NCBI GenBank assembly: GCA_002430925.1
Contig: DJDD01000084.1
Location: 7,720-22,168, forward strand
Length of the DNA: 14,449 bases
Direction: 5' to 3'
Origin: Flavobacteriales bacterium UBA5933
GTDB lineage: Bacteria; Bacteroidota; Bacteroidia; Flavobacteriales; Weeksellaceae
Under the pieces are notes generated by a model. The model ran no database searches. It saw only the letters and a program-made list of their open reading frames with translations, and was not told the origin of the DNA. The position numbers and the translations under genes were made by a program. Shown one piece after another: positions 1 through 6,796 of the stretch (its first letter is position 1; the number at the start of each line of letters is the position of its first letter).

Positions 1-53
1 GTAAAAAAGTAAGAGAAAATATAAGACAAGTAATTTATGATGCAATTTTGCCT

Positions 54-61
54 TAAATTTG
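54..61 (+). promoter_or_regulatory. Putative -7 promoter box for bshA
   Basis: The octamer TAAATTTG matches the Bacteroidota -7 consensus TAnnTTTG and ends 20 nt before the bshA ATG, giving a short leader of roughly 14 nt. A matching -33 TTG at the usual distance is not obvious (only TTT/TTA around 34-37), so the call rests on one box. Confidence 0.4.
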
Positions 62-81
62 TCTAAATAAAAAAACGCAAA

Positions 82-1218
82 ATGAAAATAGGAATTGTGT
101 GCTATCCTACTTACGGAGGAAGTGGAATTGTAGCAACAGAACTGGGAATGGATTTAGCGGAGAAAGGGCACGAAGTACACTTTTTTAGTACCAATGTACC
201 TGCAAGATTAAATATCAAATTACCAAATATATACTTTCATCGTATTCATGTAGAAACATATCCTTTGTTTCAATATCAACCATACGATTTAGCTTTAAGT
301 ACAATATTGTATGAAAAAGTATTGCATTACCAATTGGATTTGGTACATGTACATTATGCAATTCCACATGCCTATGCAGCATACTTTACAAAGCAAATGC
401 TAAAAAGAAAAGGTTATCATTTACCAATTGTAACTACTTTACATGGGACAGATATTACGTTGGTAGGTAAACATCCTGTTTATAAAACGGCAGTAGAGTT
501 TTCTATTAATGAGTCGGATGTTGTAACTTCAGTTTCAGAAAGTTTGAAACAAGATACTTTAAAGGCTTTTGATATTACAAATCATATAGATGTTGTACCG
601 AATTTTATAGATAACGAACAATATTTACCAGAGAAATGTGTGTGTTGTAGAGCAAATTTTGCTCAGCCGAATGAAAAAGTCATTTTACATACATCTAATC
701 TTAGAAAGGTAAAACGTATAGAAGATGTAATAAAAACGTTTAACATTATACAAAAGCAAATTCCATCAAAATTGATTATTGCTGGAGAAGGTCCAGAATG
801 GGAATTGGCAGATCAGTTAATACAAGATTTTGGATTACAGGACAAAGTAAAAAGTCTTGGAATGGTAAGCGATTTGAATGATGTTTTAAAAGCTTCAGAT
901 TTATTTTTATTACCATCCGAGCAAGAAAGTTTTGGTTTAGCAGCTTTAGAAGCAATGGCAGCAAATGTACCTGTTGTATCTTCTAATGCAGGAGGAATTC
1001 CAGAAGTTAATATAGATGGTGTTACAGGATTTGTTTGTCCAGTTGGAGATGTAGAAATGATGGCACAAAAAGCTATTTATATTCTAGAGGACGATAAGCG
1101 TTTGTACGATTTTAGCCTTAGAGCAAAAGAACAAGCTATCCGATTCGATAAAAAGAATATTCTTCCTCTTTACGAAGATTTATATCGATCAGCAATAGAA
1201 AATGTAAAAGTAAATTAA
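82..1218 (+). CDS. bshA: BshA, N-acetyl-alpha-D-glucosaminyl L-malate synthase (bacillithiol biosynthesis)
   Basis: This 378-aa GT-B glycosyltransferase (family GT4) catalyses the first step of bacillithiol synthesis in the cytoplasm, joining GlcNAc from UDP-GlcNAc to L-malate. The N-terminus has the BshA-typical glycine-rich loop YPTYGGSGIVATELG (about residues 8-22). An HVHYAIPHA segment lies near residues 89-97 and HGTD at 121-124. The C-terminal nucleotide-binding half carries the retaining-GT EX7E motif (E282...E290, EQESFGLAALE), followed by NAGGIPEV. Length is normal for the family. The ATG has only an A-rich leader and no Shine-Dalgarno site, as usual in this phylum. It appears monocistronic: a promoter box lies upstream and a strong terminator immediately downstream. 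The other bacillithiol genes (bshB, bshC) are not in the window. It looks like core chromosome at the left edge of an accessory island. Confidence 0.93.
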   Translation: MKIGIVCYPTYGGSGIVATELGMDLAEKGHEVHFFSTNVPARLNIKLPNIYFHRIHVETYPLFQYQPYDLALSTILYEKVLHYQLDLVHVHYAIPHAYAAYFTKQMLKRKGYHLPIVTTLHGTDITLVGKHPVYKTAVEFSINESDVVTSVSESLKQDTLKAFDITNHIDVVPNFIDNEQYLPEKCVCCRANFAQPNEKVILHTSNLRKVKRIEDVIKTFNIIQKQIPSKLIIAGEGPEWELADQLIQDFGLQDKVKSLGMVSDLNDVLKASDLFLLPSEQESFGLAALEAMAANVPVVSSNAGGIPEVNIDGVTGFVCPVGDVEMMAQKAIYILEDDKRLYDFSLRAKEQAIRFDKKNILPLYEDLYRSAIENVKVN

Positions 1219-1223
1219 GATAG

Positions 1224-1252
1224 AAAACTAACCTTTTTGGGTTAGTTTTTTT
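1224..1252 (+). terminator. Rho-independent terminator of bshA
   Basis: A perfect 10-bp stem (AAAACTAACC / GGTTAGTTTT, 1224-1233 and 1240-1249) with a 6-nt loop runs into a T tract. It starts 6 nt after the bshA stop codon. Confidence 0.9.
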
Positions 1253-1303
1253 GTTTTATACTATCTGTTTTTTTTAATCTCTAGCTTTATTTATGGCAAT
1301 CAC

Positions 1304-1406
1304 TACGTGCCGCGCTTTTTGTTTCAATCTTTGCTAATTGGTCATATAGTTTAAGTTGAAATGCATTAATTAGCAAAGGATTTCCACTTCAATCGCTATT
1401 GCAATC
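1304..1406 (+). repeat. Dispersed intergenic repeat, copy 1 (left edge of island)
   Basis: Read on the minus strand this holds two 17-nt motifs of the form GATTGnAnynrAAAnC (1378-1394 and 1313-1329), back to back around an inverted repeat: CTTTGCTAATT (1329-1339) and its exact complement at 1368-1378, with a 28-nt loop. The same arrangement recurs in the opposite orientation at 10208-10274. The two copies match at 20/29 and 17/20 positions in their two arms, counted by eye. It resembles the short repeats scattered between genes in flavobacterial genomes (from memory). No transposase is present. A mobile or REP-like nature is inference. Confidence 0.6.
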
Positions 1407-1422
1407 ATTTAATTTTTAATTG

Positions 1423-1572
1423 TTTTATAATCAATAAGTAAGATTGGAATAAAAGTTGATTATATAAATACTGAAGCGTTCGCTAGGGAGATAAGAATAG
1501 GGTAGTTAGTAAACATGATATATTGTTATATCATTTAGGTTTTGGTTCTTCTTCCTAGCTTTTTATAATCAA
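1423..1572. repeat. Gene-free segment bounded by a 12-bp direct repeat and containing a long imperfect hairpin
   Basis: TTTTATAATCAA occurs at 1423-1434 and again at 1561-1572. Between them lies a nested imperfect hairpin. GCTAGGGAG (1482-1490) pairs with CTTCCTAGC (1551-1559) with one G-T pair. AAGAAT (1493-1498) pairs with GTTCTT (1545-1550). The tip is a perfect 8-bp stem ATGATATA/TATATCAT (1515-1522, 1527-1534) with a TTGT loop. A second inverted repeat TATAATCAA/TTGATTATA lies at 1426-1434 and 1456-1464. No T tract follows the large hairpin, so it is not an ordinary terminator. I see no gene in 1253-1604. This could be a small non-autonomous element or a structured leader of the next gene. 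Confidence 0.45.
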
Positions 1573-1604
1573 ATAAAAAGATGATAAATTAAATAGTATT
1601 ACAG

Positions 1605-2393
1605 ATGACCTCTCTACCTATAAACTACGGATTAACTACAAAAATATATTATCCCCAATCTACTAAAGAAGCAAAAAAGTTTTTTGAATTATTTATTTAT
1701 AAAAATAGTTCAGATAATATGTGCTATGAAATAAACAAGTCGGAAGAATCTTATGTAGATAAAGCACAATTATCTTTTATGTTAGATATATTAGCAGAAA
1801 GTTGTTATTCAGTAATATATCCTATTCAATTACAAAGAGAAACTAATAATAGATTAACTATAGAAAACTATAATGAAATTGTAGAACGTTGGTATGTAAA
1901 AAGACCAAGTATAGAACATTATTTCAAAGGAGAAGTTTCTATAAACTACTGTAATAAATTTAATGAAATCATAGAAGATAAAACCATTTTAGATCATCAT
2001 TTACAAAACGATTCATTTATTTTTTACATCACACAAACAAGAACTATTTTAGGTAAAAGTTATTATGAACCATACCATCACACAATCCCTATTATGGCAA
2101 TGGTTAACTTACCATTTGTAACGACCGAAACAAAGGTAGAAAAGGAAATGAACGAAGATAATCTTATTTATTTTCAAGTAAAAGCAAGTCAAGATGCCTC
2201 CTATTCCAATGCAATAATAAATAAATTGATACAAGCAAAATTATTAAAAGCAAACAAAAAAGAACATCAATGGAGTTATGTCCTTAAAGGATTTGTATCA
2301 GAAGATAAAACCTTGCATAATCTAACGATGACTATACTATTTGGTAATATGGAGCAGGTTAAAATTGAAATAGATATAGCCAAAATGTCTTAA
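1605..2393 (+). CDS. Unknown 262-aa protein, first gene of the island
   Basis: I do not recognise this family. The 262-aa product has no signal peptide and no membrane segment, so it is probably cytoplasmic, or exported only by a contractile machine. It is rich in Tyr, Asn, Ile and Lys, as expected for an AT-rich genome. The C-terminal third (about residues 185-262) looks like alternating strands and one helix (KVEKEMNEDNLIYFQVKA, SNAIINKLIQAKLLKANKK). A Cys/His-containing stretch lies in the middle, without a recognisable metal-site pattern. It precedes the PAAR-like gene by 68 nt on the same strand. That location suggests a loading chaperone or adaptor for the downstream effector, but this is only a positional argument. 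The ATG at 1605 is the first in the frame; there is no Shine-Dalgarno site. Confidence 0.75.
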   Translation: MTSLPINYGLTTKIYYPQSTKEAKKFFELFIYKNSSDNMCYEINKSEESYVDKAQLSFMLDILAESCYSVIYPIQLQRETNNRLTIENYNEIVERWYVKRPSIEHYFKGEVSINYCNKFNEIIEDKTILDHHLQNDSFIFYITQTRTILGKSYYEPYHHTIPIMAMVNLPFVTTETKVEKEMNEDNLIYFQVKASQDASYSNAIINKLIQAKLLKANKKEHQWSYVLKGFVSEDKTLHNLTMTILFGNMEQVKIEIDIAKMS

Positions 2394-2426
2394 TATTTAC
2401 TTAAATTAACTATATAAAATATGCTC

Positions 2427-2434
2427 TAATTTTG
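2427..2434 (+). promoter_or_regulatory. Putative -7 promoter box before the PAAR-like gene
   Basis: TAATTTTG fits TAnnTTTG and ends 27 nt upstream of the PAAR-like ATG. The -33 position has only TTA, so this is a weak promoter or an internal one behind the 262-aa gene. Confidence 0.3.
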
Positions 2435-2461
2435 TAAAACCACCTAAAAAAATAAAATACT

Positions 2462-2947
2462 ATGAGTGAAAAGCATTATGCTGTACAAGGTGCAATTTGT
2501 ATATGCACTTATGGAACAACAACAGATAAACTAAGAGTACATACACAAAAAAAACATTATGCTAACGATAAAGATGGCAAAGAAAAACTTATTGTAACAC
2601 ATAAAGATATAGGTACCACGTTTCAGAAAAATACATTTGGTTCTTGTAAAAAGAAAAATAATTCTCCTTGTTCTGCAACGATTTCTTCTTGGACAGGATT
2701 TTACGAAAAAGTAACTTTTAGTAATGGAGGTCATGTGATTACAGAAGACTGTAAAGCAACATGTCCTATTGGTGGAAAAGATTGTATCACAATCATAGAC
2801 CATGGACAAATAGCGGAATTAAGTACTCAGAATATAAAAAACACAAATCCTGTGGTACAAGGAGTTCTCAATCCATTGGTAGATATAAGTACTATTATGG
2901 AAAATGAAGTAATCCCATTCGAAATTACACTTTCTGACCATGAATAA
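2462..2947 (+). CDS. DUF4280 (PAAR-like) spike-tip protein
   Basis: This 161-aa protein shows the DUF4280 pattern of PAAR-like proteins. The N-terminus is AVQGAICICTYG (C13, C15). FGSC follows at 59-62, then a proline-preceded C70, a single Trp block (ISSWTGF), GGHVITEDCKATCPIGG (C97, C101) and a closing ITIIDHGQ. The spaced Cys residues are typical of a family thought to form a metal-stabilised cone at the tip of VgrG-like spikes (family knowledge). Length is usual for a free-standing member, so it is not itself fused to a toxin. Its stop codon overlaps the start of the next gene by 8 nt (2940-2947), which strongly suggests translational coupling with the OmpA-domain protein, its likely cargo. 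No VgrG, Hcp or sheath gene lies in the window, so this would be an orphan effector cassette served by a machine encoded elsewhere. Confidence 0.85.
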   Translation: MSEKHYAVQGAICICTYGTTTDKLRVHTQKKHYANDKDGKEKLIVTHKDIGTTFQKNTFGSCKKKNNSPCSATISSWTGFYEKVTFSNGGHVITEDCKATCPIGGKDCITIIDHGQIAELSTQNIKNTNPVVQGVLNPLVDISTIMENEVIPFEITLSDHE

Positions 2948-5798
2948 AGGAATAAAAAGAATTTATTGGAATGAGAGTCTCAATAAGTCAAAAGGAGAAT
3001 ATATTGGAAACAAAACAATAAAAGTAGAAGCCGGAGAGCGTATAACATTATCTATAGAATGGTTTCCACAAACGTCTTTAGAGGATAAACAAAAGGGAGT
3101 TGTTTGGCGAGTTTTTAATGAAGATAAACAACCAATATCAAAAGAAACCCATGCGAAATATGATCAAAATTTTAATTTAATAATTCCCAAAAAATATGCG
3201 GGTGATGTCAAATTTTATGTAGAAGCCAAATGGGGCGAAAAATATGATTTTGTAACTGGTATTTATCTTCAACCCAAAGCAACACCAAAAATTATAAAAA
3301 CCGAATGGCGAAAGGTTGGTGAAGAAGAAGATAGTAGATTCTTTACATTCAAGTTTTATGAAGATGTTGTTTTCTATGCAGAAACAGAAGGGCTTAATGA
3401 GTGTAATGTCACGATAGAGTTGTTTTTGATGTATAGTGAAATAACTTTAGAAAAAATAAAACATCTTTTAACTTTCGATCATGATCCCTTAAAAGAGGAT
3501 CGTATTTTCCGAAAGTACGAATGCAATGTTTATGTAAATAAGGGAATTATAAACACAGCATTTACCATTTTACCAGACGAGGAGAATCCCTATTATAAAG
3601 AAAGTGATTTTGCAGGAACTAAAATAAACAAAAATATAGAAAACCGTTTTTATGTCCGTATTACAAATTATAATAGTGGAGGGTATATTTACGATAATGA
3701 AAAGAATCCTTCTGTGATACATGGTCGTTTTCTTCGTGTAAAAGGAGAAGCAGATCGTTTTGGTATTCCATTTATAGAAAATGTAGTCAATGTAAAACCT
3801 GTTTTGATTGGCGATTCAGACAAAAATCCAAAAGAAGTACACACCTGTAAATTCGAAGAACTTAGCCTTGTAGACGAAGGAGTATTTATTCCTTTTTTCA
3901 ACGAAGGTAGTTTTTCTAAATATTACAAACCAGGTGGTTATCACGATTTTATTATCGACATTTATTATGAATTTGATAAATATGATATTCTACCCAATGC
4001 AGCCCAAGAGTTAGACAGAATAGCATTATACCTAATCAACGGGAATGCATTTATTCCTGTAGAAATAGGTTCGCATACAGATGTAAGAGGAAGTCAAGAA
4101 TACAACCAAATATTATCCGAAAAAAGAGCACAAGCTGCTGTAGATTATTTAATAAAAAAAGGAGTTAATCCACGTTTTATAAAAGCACATGGTTACGGAA
4201 AATCTCAACCAATTATAAAAGATGCTTATACAGAAGCAGAACACGAAAAAAATAGAAGAAGTACCTTAAAATTTTTAATTGCAGAAAATCAAGCAAAGCC
4301 TATTATTATAGACACTATTGCACCAGATTTTACAGCAACAAATAAAAAAAAGATACAATTACGTATAAATAAATGGACTAACGAAGGTTGTACAAGAGAT
4401 CATGCAACAGAAATAAAAGTAGTACAGGGTTTGGGGCCAACAGAGTATTATCCTTTGAAAAAAAATCAACTAACAATTATTGACCAAGAAATACATTCTT
4501 TAGAGGCAGGTATTCTACAATTCGCGTTGGATGCCATAGGGAATAATTACAATAATATCTACAAATTTTCTTTAAACACCTGTGCCTATTATTCTGATCC
4601 AATGCAGGAAACTATTTACATAAATGCATTTACAGATGCTGTATTTAGCACCAATTTTGCTTATGATATAGCACCAATTTATTTTAATGATATTTCCCAT
4701 CCATTATACAAAGGAACACCTCTTTTAGATGATTTTGTAAACAAAGCAATAGAATATTTGAAAGATATAGGACTTATTCTTCCAATAGATAGAGATATTC
4801 TGAAAGCATTGTACGAAATTTTTATTTCCGACGAAACAAAAAAAATAGCAACAGCTGTTTTTTTGATGGCAAACTTTAGGGATGGTAAAAACAGAAAACA
4901 ACCCGAGAAAATAAAAAATTATTTCAGAGAGCACAATGTATTAGCAGAAATAAGTAACATTATTTTATTTGTAATTATACAACTACTTATTATTTATATT
5001 ACAGCAGGGCTAAAGCATATTTTAAAGCTAAAAAAATTTAAAAAGCTAAAGGAGTTAAAACAATTTTTAGAGGAATTAGGTTTTACTTTTATTTCGCCAA
5101 AAGTTTCTAATTACCGTGCTATATATTTAGATGTTGCACGCGGAGGAATGAAACGTATATTCGAAGAGCGAGTGAAAGCAGATCCTTTGATTGCAATAGA
5201 CTACAATAAAAAATACAATTTACTAGAGCTATACGAACAAGATGATTCACTAAAAAAACTGTATGCTAAGTTTAGAGAAACTAAACTAGAAGTAGAATTA
5301 AATTTCTCTAGCAGTATCACAATGGACTACAAATTAAAAGTAGACCTTAACACACGACAAATTAATTTTATAGACAACGAAAAAGGTTCCTTTCCTAATA
5401 TAAACGAAACCATAAAAGGAACATCTTTTTCTTTTACACCCGGTTCTATGATTGTAGGGAATGCAAAAATAAAAGCAGATGGAGAAGTTGTGACAGACAT
5501 AGATTTTATTCCGTTTGTTAATCCACGACAATACAAAGTAACAGTTAAAGTAGAAGCTGAGCTAGGGGGGTATATTGCCTTTACAAGAAATTATGATTTT
5601 GGTAGAGGAAATATACCTACATCCCAAGATAAAATTTTCTTTTCCGGAATAAAAGGTGTTATAAAAGGAAATATTGACACCAAAAAAAAGAATAAAGGTA
5701 AAGATTGGAAATCTATAGCTGAATTAGAAAAAGACATCGAATTTACGCTGTTCAAAGAAAGAACCTTTGTATTTAAAAGAGTACCACTAATAGTATAA
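2940..5798 (+). CDS. Large OmpA-domain protein, probable secreted effector with an unknown C-terminal domain
   Basis: This 952-aa protein has no signal peptide. Residues 1 to about 330 look like a series of beta-sandwich modules, for instance TIKVEAGERITLSIEWFPQ near 27-46. Residues 335-448 are an OmpA/MotB peptidoglycan-binding domain, with YYEFDKYDIL, IGSHTDVRG, LSEKRAQAAVDYLIKKGV and a final NRRSTLKF. The two residues that hold diaminopimelate in this family are present as D381 and R396, with the family's 15-residue spacing. Residues 450-670 are unrecognised. A strongly hydrophobic helix at 674-691 is followed by a Lys-rich amphipathic stretch (692-710). The final ~240 residues look beta-rich and match no toxin I know. 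Coupling to a PAAR-like gene, lack of a signal peptide, and lipoprotein genes starting 2 nt after its stop all suggest a contractile-injection effector acting on a target's envelope. The activity is unknown; the hydrophobic-plus-basic segment makes membrane insertion possible. Confidence 0.8.
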   Translation: MNKGIKRIYWNESLNKSKGEYIGNKTIKVEAGERITLSIEWFPQTSLEDKQKGVVWRVFNEDKQPISKETHAKYDQNFNLIIPKKYAGDVKFYVEAKWGEKYDFVTGIYLQPKATPKIIKTEWRKVGEEEDSRFFTFKFYEDVVFYAETEGLNECNVTIELFLMYSEITLEKIKHLLTFDHDPLKEDRIFRKYECNVYVNKGIINTAFTILPDEENPYYKESDFAGTKINKNIENRFYVRITNYNSGGYIYDNEKNPSVIHGRFLRVKGEADRFGIPFIENVVNVKPVLIGDSDKNPKEVHTCKFEELSLVDEGVFIPFFNEGSFSKYYKPGGYHDFIIDIYYEFDKYDILPNAAQELDRIALYLINGNAFIPVEIGSHTDVRGSQEYNQILSEKRAQAAVDYLIKKGVNPRFIKAHGYGKSQPIIKDAYTEAEHEKNRRSTLKFLIAENQAKPIIIDTIAPDFTATNKKKIQLRINKWTNEGCTRDHATEIKVVQGLGPTEYYPLKKNQLTIIDQEIHSLEAGILQFALDAIGNNYNNIYKFSLNTCAYYSDPMQETIYINAFTDAVFSTNFAYDIAPIYFNDISHPLYKGTPLLDDFVNKAIEYLKDIGLILPIDRDILKALYEIFISDETKKIATAVFLMANFRDGKNRKQPEKIKNYFREHNVLAEISNIILFVIIQLLIIYITAGLKHILKLKKFKKLKELKQFLEELGFTFISPKVSNYRAIYLDVARGGMKRIFEERVKADPLIAIDYNKKYNLLELYEQDDSLKKLYAKFRETKLEVELNFSSSITMDYKLKVDLNTRQINFIDNEKGSFPNINETIKGTSFSFTPGSMIVGNAKIKADGEVVTDIDFIPFVNPRQYKVTVKVEAELGGYIAFTRNYDFGRGNIPTSQDKIFFSGIKGVIKGNIDTKKKNKGKDWKSIAELEKDIEFTLFKERTFVFKRVPLIV

Positions 5799-5800
5799 AC

Positions 5801-6796
5801 ATGAAAAAAATAATAACCCTTACCATTCTATTGGTCAACCTATTTGCCTGTTCGCAAAACAAACAAGAAGTAAAAAGCATGAAAACAGAAATAACAAAAG
5901 ATAACTTTGTAGATAAAATGTTGAGTGAAATCAAACATTATCCCGAAGAACCGATGTATTATATTTATGTACACAACAGTTTGTGTTTGTACGAAATGTT
6001 GGTGAACGATTACCCGATAGAAAAACGATTCGAATATTCGACATCTGGCACACCATTTTACATTAATACAGCAATCCTGAAAAGTGGCAAACAAAAGCTG
6101 ACTTTCCGTATTTACCCTGCACCCAAAGAATACAACAAAGATAGCGAGGTGTTGTCTCAATTTGCTAAATTGAGTTTCGAAATTTTGGTAAATGATCGAG
6201 TAACAGGCTTAAAAATAGCAAACGAGATAAAAGTACTAGAAGGTGAAGCCCCACAAATAAAAGCCAAAGGTTACTCTGGTGGACAATATTTTGCTGGCAT
6301 GGGACAAAAATACTACGAATATTCGGTAGAGTTCGATGCTAAGGTGCCTTACGAATTAGAAAGTTGGACAGCAGGCGAAGATTTACGAAAATTCGACCAA
6401 AAAAAGCTAGAAGAAAAGGCTTTATCTATTTATGATGTTTATCGTAATAATTTTACATCAGATAAACTGGGTAATATGATAGGGATGGATTATGACAATA
6501 ATATTCGAGATTATGTAACAGAATTCCAAACAAAAAAAAAGGTAGAGCAACTATTTCTTGATATAATAGATGATGCTAAAAGAAAAAAGGATTGGCAAGA
6601 TTTTGGGCATAAAGTGGTTTTTTATGGCGATGGTCGTATTTTGTCGTTAATCCAAAGTAACGAAGAAGATGTTCGCTTAAGAGGTGAATCTGCTTTATTT
6701 TATTTGTATAATGATGAAAGTCGTTCGATGAGTGTTCCTCTTTACCTATACATTCCCAAAGGTGGAACAATAGACGATTTACAAGTACTGCGTTAA
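5801..6796 (+). CDS. Lipoprotein, candidate immunity protein (copy A)
   Basis: This 331-aa predicted lipoprotein has a type II signal peptide ending NLFA|C17 followed by SQNK. The mature protein would be periplasmic and membrane-tethered. I know no named domain for it. Features are a Tyr-rich N-terminal region (YYIYVHNSLCLYEMLVNDYP), a GYSGGQYFAGMG loop, WTAGEDLRKFD, and a C-terminal block ending GTIDDLQVLR. It starts 2 nt after the effector stop, the classic place for immunity. It is a close paralogue of the product of 9126-10127, except over residues 218-260 and a short patch near 306-315. The conserved 89%-identical scaffold with a private block fits specificity switching in immunity proteins. 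Its TAA overlaps the next ATG (TAATG), so translation is probably coupled. Immunity is inferred from position, localisation and paralogy only. Confidence 0.75.
   Translation: MKKIITLTILLVNLFACSQNKQEVKSMKTEITKDNFVDKMLSEIKHYPEEPMYYIYVHNSLCLYEMLVNDYPIEKRFEYSTSGTPFYINTAILKSGKQKLTFRIYPAPKEYNKDSEVLSQFAKLSFEILVNDRVTGLKIANEIKVLEGEAPQIKAKGYSGGQYFAGMGQKYYEYSVEFDAKVPYELESWTAGEDLRKFDQKKLEEKALSIYDVYRNNFTSDKLGNMIGMDYDNNIRDYVTEFQTKKKVEQLFLDIIDDAKRKKDWQDFGHKVVFYGDGRILSLIQSNEEDVRLRGESALFYLYNDESRSMSVPLYLYIPKGGTIDDLQVLR

Noticed and set aside
1..12. Possible end of an upstream gene (Val-Lys-Lys-stop)
   Set aside because: Four codons at the window edge cannot be told from chance.
1304..1406. CRISPR or attachment-site reading of the repeat
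   Set aside because: The motifs are not regularly spaced with unique spacers, and no integrase or tRNA gene is nearby.
2940..5798. Ordinary outer-membrane OmpA porin
   Set aside because: There is no signal peptide and no N-terminal beta-barrel, the OmpA domain is central rather than terminal, and the gene is coupled to a PAAR-like gene.
2940..5798. Rhs/YD-repeat toxin
   Set aside because: No YD-type repeats or Rhs core box are present.
5840..6160. 106-aa Cys/Phe-rich open frame on the - strand
   Set aside because: It is a mirror of lipoprotein copy A, whose coding frame is confirmed by the conserved paralogue.
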